The notes below the pieces were generated by a model. It saw only the letters and a list, made by a program, of their open reading frames with translations, was not told the DNA's origin and searched no databases. Position numbers and translations under genes: made by a program. From positions 1,984,001 through 2,048,000 of the forward strand of contig NZ_CP091285.1 of NCBI RefSeq assembly GCF_021650975.2: a stretch of 64,000 nt of DNA, read 5' to 3'. Shown here piece by piece: positions 35,288 through 43,106 of this stretch; position 1 is the first letter of the stretch, and each line of letters opens with the position of its first letter. The DNA is from Flavobacterium jumunjinense (lineage in GTDB: Bacteria > Bacteroidota > Bacteroidia > Flavobacteriales > Flavobacteriaceae).

Positions 35288-36679
35288 CTATTCCATGCCG
35301 TCAATGTTAATTTTCATTTGTCCGCCAGTAGTAATAAATGCAATGATAGCTTTATCTGTTAATTCTACTTTTTCAAATTCAAAATCACTCATAGAGCCAT
35401 TTATTGTAACTCCTTTCATTGGTGAGTAATTATGTAAATATTTTTCCATATTCACTTTTCCTTCATTTAAATTTTCCTGAATCGAATAGCGACAGTTTTT
35501 CTGAATCTTTCTTAAAATAGTTCCTTGTGCTAACCAGTTTGCAGATTTTAACAAAACGCTTTTGGTATTTAAAATATAATCTAATTGTTCAAAATATATT
35601 TCTTTGTTTTCGGGATTGAATTGTGGAATTCCAGAAAGATAGATTGTTCCATTTATGGTTCCTAATAGATCAAGAGCAATAATAAGTTTATTATCATTTT
35701 GCCAAATATCAACTTTTTGAACGGTTACTTTTTTACTACCAGAGCCAAATTCTTGTCCTTGAAAGTTTTTTGTGATTACTTTTGAAGCACTTTCATAGGT
35801 AGAAATTGCAGCAACAGCAACTGTGAATTGGTTTGGAATTTTGCCAACTGGTTTTAAGACAAGGTTGTTCTTATCAAAAGTGTTCTTAGGCTCTTTTCCA
35901 ATCATGGTTTGCATGTTGCACTTTAAACCCATTTCCATTTTAATTTTGTTATTTTTTAATACAGCTTCAGTAACATATAATTCTATTGGGGTAAGTTTGA
36001 ACCAAGCCTCATAGTCATCGTTAGTTAAAAAAGGAGTGCTTATCTTTTCCATAGTTTCAAGAACCATGGGTTTGAAATCGCAAGAAGTGTCGATAGCATC
36101 GTCTATCATTTTAGCAATTTTTTTCTTAAAAAGGGAAACTGTCGGATTAATAATATAAGTGATTGGAATTTTTTTACCAGCAACAATAATATTCGGACTC
36201 TCGCTCCATTCAAAATCTTTTATTGATGATTTGGTGGTTAATTTCCAATTGTATAAATGCGCTTTGCTATTTAGTGTGATTTTACCATTTAAATTAATCT
36301 CACGAGTATCATTTAAACCCATAAAATCGGTACCGTATTTTACTTTTGCCCATATTTTCAATGGAATTTCCGAAATAATTTCGCCATTTTTTTCAGACAA
36401 TTGAATAGCGGATGTTTTCCAAATTTTCATTTCTGTTTTGTCATCTTCAATGTTGTCATCCTCATATATTAAACCTTTCATGTTTTTATTTAAAATGGTT
36501 TCAATATCTTTTAGGGAGATTTCAGTTGGTAAAGAGATAAATGAAGTTTTGTTTTTAAAAACAACAGGGTTGTCATCTAAAGATGTTGGTTTTAAGGCTT
36601 CTATTTTTTTTGTTGTACCACAAGAAAAGAATAATAATAAAAAAGAAATGGCAAAAAGTAAACAAAGAATATATTTCAT
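35288..36679 (-). CDS. DUF4403 family lipoprotein
   Basis: A 463-aa protein with a lipoprotein signal peptide: MKYILCLLFAISFLLLFFSCGTTKK, with the lipobox Cys near residue 20. The body matches DUF4403, a tubular lipid-binding-like (BPI/SMP-related) family as I recall: SFISLPTEISLKDIETILN at the start, the repeated WAKVKYG and GLKCNMQ strands, and the closing MKGVTINGSMSDFEFEKVELTDKAIIAFITTGG. The function is unknown; envelope lipid handling is one possibility. It is a single gene, convergent with the SCO cluster. Confidence 0.85.
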   Translation of the reverse strand: MKYILCLLFAISFLLLFFSCGTTKKIEALKPTSLDDNPVVFKNKTSFISLPTEISLKDIETILNKNMKGLIYEDDNIEDDKTEMKIWKTSAIQLSEKNGEIISEIPLKIWAKVKYGTDFMGLNDTREINLNGKITLNSKAHLYNWKLTTKSSIKDFEWSESPNIIVAGKKIPITYIINPTVSLFKKKIAKMIDDAIDTSCDFKPMVLETMEKISTPFLTNDDYEAWFKLTPIELYVTEAVLKNNKIKMEMGLKCNMQTMIGKEPKNTFDKNNLVLKPVGKIPNQFTVAVAAISTYESASKVITKNFQGQEFGSGSKKVTVQKVDIWQNDNKLIIALDLLGTINGTIYLSGIPQFNPENKEIYFEQLDYILNTKSVLLKSANWLAQGTILRKIQKNCRYSIQENLNEGKVNMEKYLHNYSPMKGVTINGSMSDFEFEKVELTDKAIIAFITTGGQMKINIDGME

Positions 36680-36781
36680 TTTAAAAATATTTTTGATGTA
36701 AAAATAAAATATTAAATGATTACTGTAACAAAAACCTCTTTTTTTGGTCTTATAATAAAATTCATTTGTAAATCATCGATA

Positions 36782-38149
36782 ATGATAACTAAAAGAATAC
36801 TCGTATTTCTCTTATTTGTTGGAGTGAATATTTTTGCACAAGAAAAAAAATGGACTTTGCAAGAATGTGTAAACTATGCTATAGAGAATAACATTTCGGT
36901 TAAATCTTCAGAATTAGATTTAAAAAACAATCAGATTACTAAAAAAGATGCAATAGGTAATTTTTTACCAAGTATCAATGGTTCGGCTTCTCATTCATGG
37001 AATATTGGTTTGAATCAAAACATTACAACTGGTTTGTTAGAAAACCAGACAACGCAGTTTACTTCTGCAGGTGTTAATGTTGGAATTGATATCTTTAAGG
37101 GATTGCAAAATCAAAACCAATTGCGTAAAGCGAATTTAAGTTTGATTGCTTCTCAGTATCAATTAGTAAAAATGCAAGAAGATATTGCACTAAATGTTTC
37201 TAATGCTTATTTGCAAATTCTTTTTAATAAAGAAAATGTAAAAGTTCAAGAGCAACAACTAATCTATAATAAATCGCAATTAAAGCGATCTGAAGAGTTA
37301 GTTGAAGCAGGTGTAGTTCCACAAGGAGATTTGTTAGATATTAAAGCGACTGTTGCAGGAGATAATCAAAGATTAATAGCCGCTCAAAATGCATTGTTAA
37401 TTTCGAGATTGAGTTTGGCTCAGTTGTTAAGGATTGAAGATTTTCAAACTTTCGATATTTCAGATGAAAATATAGACGTTTTTGAAAGTCAAGTTATGTC
37501 TGAAGATGTAAAAACAATAATTGCTAAAGCAAAAGAAAGTAGAACAGAGCTTAAAATTGCTCAAACTAATTTAGATATTTCAAAGAAAGACATCTCGATA
37601 GCTAGGGGGGCATATTTGCCAACATTGACTGGTTTCTATAGCTTTAGTACTAGAGCTTCTTATTCGGATAGAATAATAGGGTTACAAACGGATGGTACTC
37701 CTATTTTAGCAGGACCACTTCCAACATTTGATCAGTTTGATAATAACAAAGGTCAGAATTTTGGATTGCAATTGAATATTCCAATTTTTAATGGCTTTGC
37801 CGCTCGAAATAATGTACAGAGAGCAAAAGTTTCATATGAAAGGGCACAATTAAATTATGACCAAGAAGAATTAGATTTAGAGCGAAATGTTTTCACAGCC
37901 TATACCGATACTAAAGCAGCAAAAGAAAGTTATGATGCGGCAATAAGTACAGCAGAAGCAAGAACATTATCATTCAAATATGCAAAAGATAGATATGAAG
38001 TTGGTTTAATGAATGTTTTCGATTTCAATCAAGCGCAAACCTTACTTGTAAATGCACAATCGGAAGTGTTAAGAACCAAATATGATTACATTTTTAGAAC
38101 AAAAATTTTAGAGTTTTATTTCGGAATACCATTAATTCAAAATCAATAG
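36782..38149 (+). CDS. TolC-family outer membrane efflux protein
   Basis: The ATG at 36782 gives 455 aa starting with a signal peptide (MITKRILVFLLFVGVNIFAQ); a longer reading from 36716 is rejected. The mature protein begins WTLQECVNYAIENN, the usual start of TolC-type proteins in this phylum. It contains two long helical repeats with NLSLIASQYQLVKMQEDI and RAKVSYERAQLNYDQEELDLERNV, forming the trimeric exit duct. The adaptor gene follows after 3 nt. No inner-membrane transporter gene is adjacent. Confidence 0.93.
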   Translation: MITKRILVFLLFVGVNIFAQEKKWTLQECVNYAIENNISVKSSELDLKNNQITKKDAIGNFLPSINGSASHSWNIGLNQNITTGLLENQTTQFTSAGVNVGIDIFKGLQNQNQLRKANLSLIASQYQLVKMQEDIALNVSNAYLQILFNKENVKVQEQQLIYNKSQLKRSEELVEAGVVPQGDLLDIKATVAGDNQRLIAAQNALLISRLSLAQLLRIEDFQTFDISDENIDVFESQVMSEDVKTIIAKAKESRTELKIAQTNLDISKKDISIARGAYLPTLTGFYSFSTRASYSDRIIGLQTDGTPILAGPLPTFDQFDNNKGQNFGLQLNIPIFNGFAARNNVQRAKVSYERAQLNYDQEELDLERNVFTAYTDTKAAKESYDAAISTAEARTLSFKYAKDRYEVGLMNVFDFNQAQTLLVNAQSEVLRTKYDYIFRTKILEFYFGIPLIQNQ

Positions 38150-38152
38150 GCC

Positions 38153-39466
38153 ATGTCAAAAAAGTCGATATATATATTATTAGCAGTTGTAATCGGAGTA
38201 ATTATAACATTATTTGCTTTGAAAAAAGCAGGAGTAGTAGGGAATAATGATGATAGCAAAAAAGTTGAAGCAGAAAAGGTAAGTCAAATGACTATTGTGG
38301 AGACAGTTTCTGCAACAGGGAAAATTCAACCTGAAGTAGAAGTTAAGATTTCTTCGGAAGTGTCAGGAGAAATCATCCAATTGCCAATAAAGGAAGGACA
38401 ACAAGTGAAAAAAGGAGATTTGTTAGTTAAAATAAATCCAGATATTTATGTTTCTGGAGTAAATAGAACTGCAGCATCTTTGTCAACTACAAAAGCAGGC
38501 TTAAGTCAAGCAGAAGCTCAAGTAAAAGAAGCAAAAGGGAATTATGATAGAAACAAAAAACTTTTTGATAAAGGAGTAATTTCAAAAGCAGAGTGGGACA
38601 AAGCGGTTTCTAGTTATGAAGTTGCAGTTGCAAGTAAAGAGTCGGCCTATTTTAATGTTCAAAGTGCTTCGGCTACTTTAACAGAAGCTAGAGATAATTT
38701 AGGTAGAACAACTATTTATGCACCAGCAGACGGAACAATTTCTTTACTTTCAGTAGAGCTTGGAGAAAGAGTTTTAGGAACACAACAAATGGCTGGAACA
38801 GAAATATTGAGAGTTGCCAACTTAAACAATATGGAAGTTGAAGTAGATGTGAATGAGAATGATATTGTAAAAGTTACTGTTGGGGATTCTGCAAAAATTG
38901 AAGTAGATGCTTATTTGAAAAAAGAATTTAAAGGAATTGTAACGAGTATTTCGAATTCGGCAAGTTCTGCATTAACAGCAGATCAAGTAACAAACTTTAA
39001 GGTGAAAGTAAGAATTTTAAAAGAATCTTATGAAGATTTATTAAAAGGAAAACCAGCTAATTATTCTCCATTTCGCCCAGGAATGACAGCGACTGTAGAT
39101 ATTATTACTACAAAGAAAGACAAAGTAATCGGTGTTCCAATTAGTGCTGTTGTAATAAAAGAAGATACAACTTCGGTTAAAAAAGATATAGTTGCAGAAC
39201 TAGAGAAAGAAGATCAACAAAACAAAGGAACTTATAAGCCAGATCAAAAATTTGAATGTGTTTTTGTAAAAGTTGGAGACAAAGCAAAATTAAGAGTGGT
39301 TAAAACTGGAATTCAAGATGATTCTAATATTGAAATTATATCAGGTTTAAAGCCTGGAGAAGAAATTATTACGGGACCGTATTTGATGGTTTCAAAAGAA
39401 TTAGTTTCAAACGATAAAGTTAAAATAGAATCGGAAGAAGATAAAAAAGACAAGAAGAAAAAATAA
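38153..39466 (+). CDS. HlyD/MacA-type periplasmic adaptor protein
   Basis: A membrane-fusion protein of 437 aa: an N-terminal anchor (about residues 5-23), a lipoyl-like half (TVSATGKIQPEVEVKISSEVSGEI), a coiled-coil hairpin (about 100-175), the second lipoyl half (TIYAPADGTISLLSV), beta-barrel and membrane-proximal domains, and a Lys/Glu-rich tail. It resembles MacA and would bridge an inner-membrane ABC or RND pump to the TolC protein encoded just upstream. The pump is not in this operon, since a terminator follows. Confidence 0.92.
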   Translation: MSKKSIYILLAVVIGVIITLFALKKAGVVGNNDDSKKVEAEKVSQMTIVETVSATGKIQPEVEVKISSEVSGEIIQLPIKEGQQVKKGDLLVKINPDIYVSGVNRTAASLSTTKAGLSQAEAQVKEAKGNYDRNKKLFDKGVISKAEWDKAVSSYEVAVASKESAYFNVQSASATLTEARDNLGRTTIYAPADGTISLLSVELGERVLGTQQMAGTEILRVANLNNMEVEVDVNENDIVKVTVGDSAKIEVDAYLKKEFKGIVTSISNSASSALTADQVTNFKVKVRILKESYEDLLKGKPANYSPFRPGMTATVDIITTKKDKVIGVPISAVVIKEDTTSVKKDIVAELEKEDQQNKGTYKPDQKFECVFVKVGDKAKLRVVKTGIQDDSNIEIISGLKPGEEIITGPYLMVSKELVSNDKVKIESEEDKKDKKKK

Positions 39467-39495
39467 GAGAGTTATTTTATTGAGTTAATTTTTTT

Positions 39496-39529
39496 AAAAA
39501 GACACGAATTGTATTCGTGTCTTTTTTTT
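39496..39529 (+). terminator. Intrinsic terminator after the adaptor gene
   Basis: A 14-bp stem built around GACACGAAT/ATTCGTGTC (39496-39509 with 39513-39526), a 3-nt loop and a T run. Confidence 0.9.
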
Positions 39530-39551
39530 GTGATTAAGTTTTAAAACATTG

Positions 39552-39559
39552 TATTTTTG
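39552..39559 (+). promoter_or_regulatory. TAnnTTTG element upstream of tsaB
   Basis: TATTTTTG, 19 nt before the tsaB ATG at 39579. It makes the TTG at 39549, which lies upstream of it, an unlikely start. Confidence 0.55.
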
Positions 39560-39578
39560 CATACTTATAAGAAATGAA

Positions 39579-40238
39579 ATGTCAATACTACTAAATATAG
39601 AAACTGCAACAAAAAACTGTTCGGTTTCCATTGCTAAAGAGGGGAAAACAATTTTATGTAAAGAAATTGCCGAAGCTAATTTTTCACATGCAGAAAAACT
39701 ACATGTTTTTATTGAAGAAATTCTAAACGAAACAAATCTAACTTTTAAAGATCTGAAAGCTGTAGCAGTAAGTCAAGGACCGGGTTCCTACACAGGTTTG
39801 CGAATAGGTGTTTCATCTGCAAAAGGTTTGTGTTATGCTTTAGGTTTGCCATTAATAGCGATTGATACTTTAGAGCTTTTAGCGAGAAGAATTTCTATTG
39901 AGGAAGGTGTGATTATTCCAATGATTGATGCAAGAAGAATGGAGGCTTATACTTCTCTTTTTGATAAAGACTATAATAAAATAAGAAAAACGGAAGCTGA
40001 AGTGATTAATGAAGCCTCTTATGAAGAGATAAAAACAGCTATTCATTTAGTAGGTGATGGAATTATGAAATTTAAAGAAGTATTAACAAATGATAAATTT
40101 GTGTATCATGACGAAGTGGTTTTTCCATCAGCTAATGAAATGAGCTTTTTGTCGTATGAAAAGTACAAAAAAAGCGACTTTGTTGATGTCGCTTATTTTG
40201 AACCTTATTATTTGAAAGATTTTGTATTAAATAGATAG
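39579..40238 (+). CDS. tsaB: tRNA threonylcarbamoyladenosine biosynthesis protein TsaB
   Basis: TsaB partners with TsaD and TsaE in forming t6A37 on ANN-decoding tRNAs. The protein begins SILLNIETATKNCSVSI, the ASKHA-fold start, and has FSHAEKLH and the conserved VSQGPGSYTGLRIGVSSAKGLCYALG loop, then IPMIDARRMEAY. The ATG at 39579 gives 219 aa, a normal length. It is transcribed alone, convergent with the MscS gene. Confidence 0.95.
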   Translation: MSILLNIETATKNCSVSIAKEGKTILCKEIAEANFSHAEKLHVFIEEILNETNLTFKDLKAVAVSQGPGSYTGLRIGVSSAKGLCYALGLPLIAIDTLELLARRISIEEGVIIPMIDARRMEAYTSLFDKDYNKIRKTEAEVINEASYEEIKTAIHLVGDGIMKFKEVLTNDKFVYHDEVVFPSANEMSFLSYEKYKKSDFVDVAYFEPYYLKDFVLNR

Positions 40239-40248
40239 CTTTTAAAAT

Positions 40249-40303
40249 CATTAAGAAATTGAGTGAAATGTGTTGAGATTTTACATAATTCAATTTCTTA
40301 ATG
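40249..40303. terminator. Inverted repeat between tsaB and the MscS gene
   Basis: A perfect 14-bp inverted repeat (40249-40262 with 40290-40303) encloses 27 nt that contain a smaller ATGT/ACAT pairing. It probably serves as a shared terminator for the convergent genes, although the large loop is unusual. Confidence 0.55.
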
Positions 40304-40317
40304 GTAAACAAAATAAT

Positions 40318-41136
40318 TTATTTTTTTTGTATTTCAACTTGATGTGGGTAAGGAATTTCAATACCAACAGCATCAAATGCAGTTTTACAGTTTTCTAAGG
40401 TTTCACTATGAACTGCAAAATAATTTTCAGAATTTGTCCAAGGTCTAACAGCTAAGTTAATAGAACTATCCGCTAATTCCCAAACTAAGACACTAGGTGC
40501 GGGTTCTTTTAAGACTAAAGGATTGTTGTTTAAAACCTCTAAGATTACATCTTTAACCTGTTTTAAATCAGAATTATAGTCTACTCCAATCATTAAGTCT
40601 ACTCTTCTAGTACCTTCTTGAGTATAATTCTTAATAACACCATTAGATAAAGCTCCATTTGGAATATAAATAGTTTGATTGTTTCCTGTTAGTAATTTAG
40701 TGTTGAAAATTTGAATTTCTTTAACCGATCCAATTTCACCTTGTGCTTCAATCACGTCGTCTAGTTTGAAAGGTTTAAAAAGGATTATTAATATTCCTCC
40801 TGCAAAATTAGATAGCGAACCTTGTAATGCTAAACCAACGGCTAAACCAGCTGCTCCAAGAATAGCAACAAAAGAAGATGTTGGAACACCTAAATTAGAT
40901 ATTACGGTTATAAAAACAAGGATTCTTAGTGTCCAGAAAATAAAATTCCCAATAAAATTTGAAAGGGTAATATCAACTTCTCGTTTAATTAAAATACGCT
41001 TTAATGTTTTGGTAGTAATGCTTGTAATCCATAATCCAACAAATAGAATAATTATTGCAGTAATTACTTTTGGAGAGTATTCAATAATAATGTTTTTTAA
41101 GATAATTGAATATTCTTGAATTTTTTCACTTGTCAT
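40318..41136 (-). CDS. Small-conductance mechanosensitive channel (MscS family)
   Basis: MscS channels release solutes during osmotic downshock. The 272-aa protein has three N-terminal helices (about 15-40, 60-80, 85-110). The Gly/Ala-rich pore helix reads AILGAAGLAVGLALQGSLSNFAGG. The beta domain follows with KPFKLDDVIEAQGEIGSVKEIQIF and PNGALSNGVIKNYT, then the alpha/beta C-terminal domain. The length is like that of E. coli MscS (286 aa). It has its own promoter and is a single gene. Confidence 0.94.
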   Translation of the reverse strand: MTSEKIQEYSIILKNIIIEYSPKVITAIIILFVGLWITSITTKTLKRILIKREVDITLSNFIGNFIFWTLRILVFITVISNLGVPTSSFVAILGAAGLAVGLALQGSLSNFAGGILIILFKPFKLDDVIEAQGEIGSVKEIQIFNTKLLTGNNQTIYIPNGALSNGVIKNYTQEGTRRVDLMIGVDYNSDLKQVKDVILEVLNNNPLVLKEPAPSVLVWELADSSINLAVRPWTNSENYFAVHSETLENCKTAFDAVGIEIPYPHQVEIQKK

Positions 41137-41167
41137 TTTGTGTTTTTTTTAAGATAATTTGTGTTTG

Positions 41168-41175
41168 CAAAGATA
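41168..41175 (-). promoter_or_regulatory. TAnnTTTG element for the MscS gene
   Basis: TATCTTTG on the minus strand, 31 nt before the ATG at 41136. Confidence 0.55.
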
Positions 41176-41230
41176 TGGCTTGAAATTTTTATGTCAAATA
41201 AATTCAAGTTATATATGGTGGTAAAACAAA

Positions 41231-41254
41231 AAAACGTTCTTTTTAGAACGCTTT
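41231..41254 (-). terminator. Intrinsic terminator of the dodecin gene
   Basis: On the minus strand the stem CGTTCT/AGAACG, extended by A/T pairs, is followed by seven T. It lies 27 nt after the dodecin stop. Confidence 0.75.
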
Positions 41255-41281
41255 AATATAGTTTGAGGTAAAACCGAATTG

Positions 41282-41482
41282 TTATTCAATTTCAAAAGTA
41301 ATCTTTAAATTAACCCTAAATTCAGTTACTTCATTGTTTTTAACTGCTGCACTTTGATCTTGAACATAAACAGAACGGATATTTTTTAAGGATTTTGAAG
41401 CGTGGGTTACTGCCTTTCTAGTTGCATCTTCCCAACTTTTTTCAGAACTTGATAAAACTTCGATAACTTTTAATACTGCCAT
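41282..41482 (-). CDS. Dodecin (flavin-binding storage protein)
   Basis: Dodecins are about 65-70-aa proteins that form 12-mers and hold flavins or related cofactors. The 66-aa sequence has the family pattern: VLKVIEVLSSSEKSWEDATRKAV, ASKSLKNIRSVYVQDQSAAV and FRVNLKITFEIE. The Trp at position 17 normally stacks on the flavin. It has its own terminator. Its upstream region is shared with the phosphate porin gene on the other strand. Confidence 0.95.
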   Translation of the reverse strand: MAVLKVIEVLSSSEKSWEDATRKAVTHASKSLKNIRSVYVQDQSAAVKNNEVTEFRVNLKITFEIE

Positions 41483-41590
41483 AATTGTTTGTTTTTGAGT
41501 GTTTAAAATAAAAATAATACATAAAGTTAATCAAAAAAAAGCAAAAAGCAATAAAATGAAACGAAAGAATCTACTGTTCTCGGGAGTTTT

Positions 41591-41607
41591 TATAACAATT
41601 TTATAAC
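41591..41607 (+). promoter_or_regulatory. Candidate Pho-box-like direct repeat, orphan site
   Basis: TATAAC at 41591-41596 and again at 41602-41607: a direct repeat with an 11-bp period, the same layout as at the three phosphate genes downstream. It is followed 20 nt later by ATCATTTG and 32 nt later by GATATTTG (each close to the -7 consensus), and then by a terminator at 41707-41734, with no conventional gene between. Confidence 0.45.
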
Positions 41608-41639
41608 ATGGCCTTTACTTTTACTTAATCATTTGTTAG

Positions 41640-41734
41640 GATATTTGCAATGCATTTAAAATGTAATTCATGTAATTTAGTTTTTGTCAACAGAAGTTCT
41701 TGAATTAAGCTGCCTTGGCCAGGCAGTTTTTTTT
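41640..41734 (+). ncRNA. Candidate small RNA, or 17-aa peptide, upstream of the phosphate porin
   Basis: The dodecin-to-porin gap (41483-41817, 335 nt) has no ordinary gene, but contains in order a Pho-box-like repeat, -7-like sequences at 41628-41635 and 41640-41647, a short tract, and a strong terminator. A transcript of roughly 80-100 nt is predicted. Inside is a 17-codon ORF at 41650-41703 (MHLKCNSCNLVFVNRSS) with a CxxC pair. It could be translated, or it could be chance. The first part of the gap (41483-41590) shows nothing else. Confidence 0.35.
41707..41734 (+). terminator. Free-standing intrinsic terminator upstream of the porin promoter
   Basis: Stem CTGCCT/AGGCAG with a TGGCC loop (41710-41726) followed by eight T. 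No annotated gene ends here, which implies a short upstream transcript. Confidence 0.75.
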
Positions 41735-41754
41735 AATCTTATCTTGAAGGTTAG

Positions 41755-41770
41755 TTAACTTTAAATTAAC
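41755..41770 (+). promoter_or_regulatory. Candidate Pho box upstream of the phosphate porin gene
   Basis: TTAAC at 41755 and 41766, 11 bp apart. A -7-like TTTATTTG begins 10 nt after the second repeat, and the ATG is at 41818. The same arrangement precedes both PiT genes. Confidence 0.5.
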
Positions 41771-41817
41771 ATATAAGTAGTTTATTTGCAGCGACAAAAA
41801 CTAAATACAACTACACA

Positions 41818-43026
41818 ATGATTACTACAAAAAGAGCGATAGTGGCTTCACTATTGTTCTCTACTTTTTTATTTTCCCAAGAAGGGACAATAAAAGCTTC
41901 AAAATTTGGTAAAGGAATATTTAATATCGTTGGTGCTGACAGTACTTGGAGTATGAAATTTGCAGCTAGAATGCAATTTTTGTCTAATTCTAGTTGGGAA
42001 GCATCAAACAATAAACTAATTAATCCAACCCAAGATTTCTTAGTTAGAAGGGCTCGATTAAAATTTGACGGTTTTGCTTACTCTCCAAAATTAAAATATA
42101 AATTTGAATTAGGATTATCTAATAGAGATGTTTCTGGAGGTTCTCAATATACTGGGAATACACCAAGATATATATTTGATGCTGTTGTAATGTGGAACTT
42201 TTACGGGAATTTTGCTTTGTGGGTAGGTCAAACTAAATTGCCTGGAAATATTGAGCGTGTAATTTCATCTGGAAATTTGCAATTAGTAGATAGGTCTTTG
42301 TTGAATAGCTATTTTAATATAGATCGTGATATGGGGGTGCAATTAAGGCATCATTTTGTATTAGGGGATGAGTTTACAATTAGAGAAAAAATAGCAATTT
42401 CTCAAGGAGAAGGAAGAAATATTACAACAGGTAACCTTGGAGGTCATCAATATACTGCAAGAATCGAGTTGCTCCCTTTTGGAGAATTTGAAAAAGCGGG
42501 AGATTATTTAGGTGGAGATATATATAGAGAACCAAAACCAAAATTAATGCTTGCTAGTACATATGATTTTAATAATAATGCTGTAAGAACAAGAAGTAAT
42601 TCGGGTACATATATGATTAATGATATTGGTTTTTATAAAACTAATATTAAAACCCTTTTTGCAGACGCAATGTTTAAATACAAAGGTTTTTCTTTTATGG
42701 GAGAATATGCGCTTAGAGATGCATCTAATCCTTTTGCTAAAAATAGCGATGGAACTTTAACTGGAGCAATTGTTGACGAGGGAAGAGCGTATAATTTACA
42801 GTCAGGTTACTTGTTTAAAAGTAATTATGAAGTAGCCGCAAGATATACAAATATAAAATTTGATAAAGATGTAACAGCCAAGGGCTTTGAAAAGCAAGTT
42901 ACATTAGGTTTGTCCAAATATGTAGTTGGGCATAAATTAAAAATACAAACAGATGTTAGTTACCTGTCTTCGGAAATTGGAAATGATGAAGTAATGTGGA
43001 GGCTTCAATTTGATTTACACTTCTAA
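41818..43026 (+). CDS. OprO/OprP-type phosphate-selective porin
   Basis: A 402-aa outer membrane barrel with a signal peptide (about residues 1-21, ending LFSQEG). The sequence has many aromatic-ended beta strands and the porin O/P family features: FAARMQFLSNS, FLVRRARLKFDGFAYSPKLKYKFELG and the end DEVMWRLQFDLHF, with a terminal Phe. These porins take up phosphate or polyphosphate. Two PiT phosphate transporter genes follow, and a candidate Pho box precedes the gene. This supports phosphate over other anions, though selectivity is not proven. Confidence 0.88.
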   Translation: MITTKRAIVASLLFSTFLFSQEGTIKASKFGKGIFNIVGADSTWSMKFAARMQFLSNSSWEASNNKLINPTQDFLVRRARLKFDGFAYSPKLKYKFELGLSNRDVSGGSQYTGNTPRYIFDAVVMWNFYGNFALWVGQTKLPGNIERVISSGNLQLVDRSLLNSYFNIDRDMGVQLRHHFVLGDEFTIREKIAISQGEGRNITTGNLGGHQYTARIELLPFGEFEKAGDYLGGDIYREPKPKLMLASTYDFNNNAVRTRSNSGTYMINDIGFYKTNIKTLFADAMFKYKGFSFMGEYALRDASNPFAKNSDGTLTGAIVDEGRAYNLQSGYLFKSNYEVAARYTNIKFDKDVTAKGFEKQVTLGLSKYVVGHKLKIQTDVSYLSSEIGNDEVMWRLQFDLHF

Positions 43027-43037
43027 AATTATAATTC

Positions 43038-43053
43038 ATAACATTAAATTAAC
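43038..43053 (+). promoter_or_regulatory. Candidate Pho box upstream of the first PiT gene
   Basis: ATAAC at 43038-43042 and TTAAC at 43049-43053, 11 bp apart. A near-consensus -7 (CAACTTTG, 43075-43082) begins 21 nt after the box. The ATG is at 43107. Confidence 0.5.
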
Positions 43054-43106
43054 GTTGGAACGGTTGTAAAATAGCAACTTTGTAGCGTTTTAAAATTAAA
43101 AAAAGA

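Noticed and set aside
36716..36781. Extended N-terminus for the TolC protein
   Set aside because: The signal peptide starts at the ATG at 36782; the extension is an unrelated hydrophobic stretch in the promoter region.
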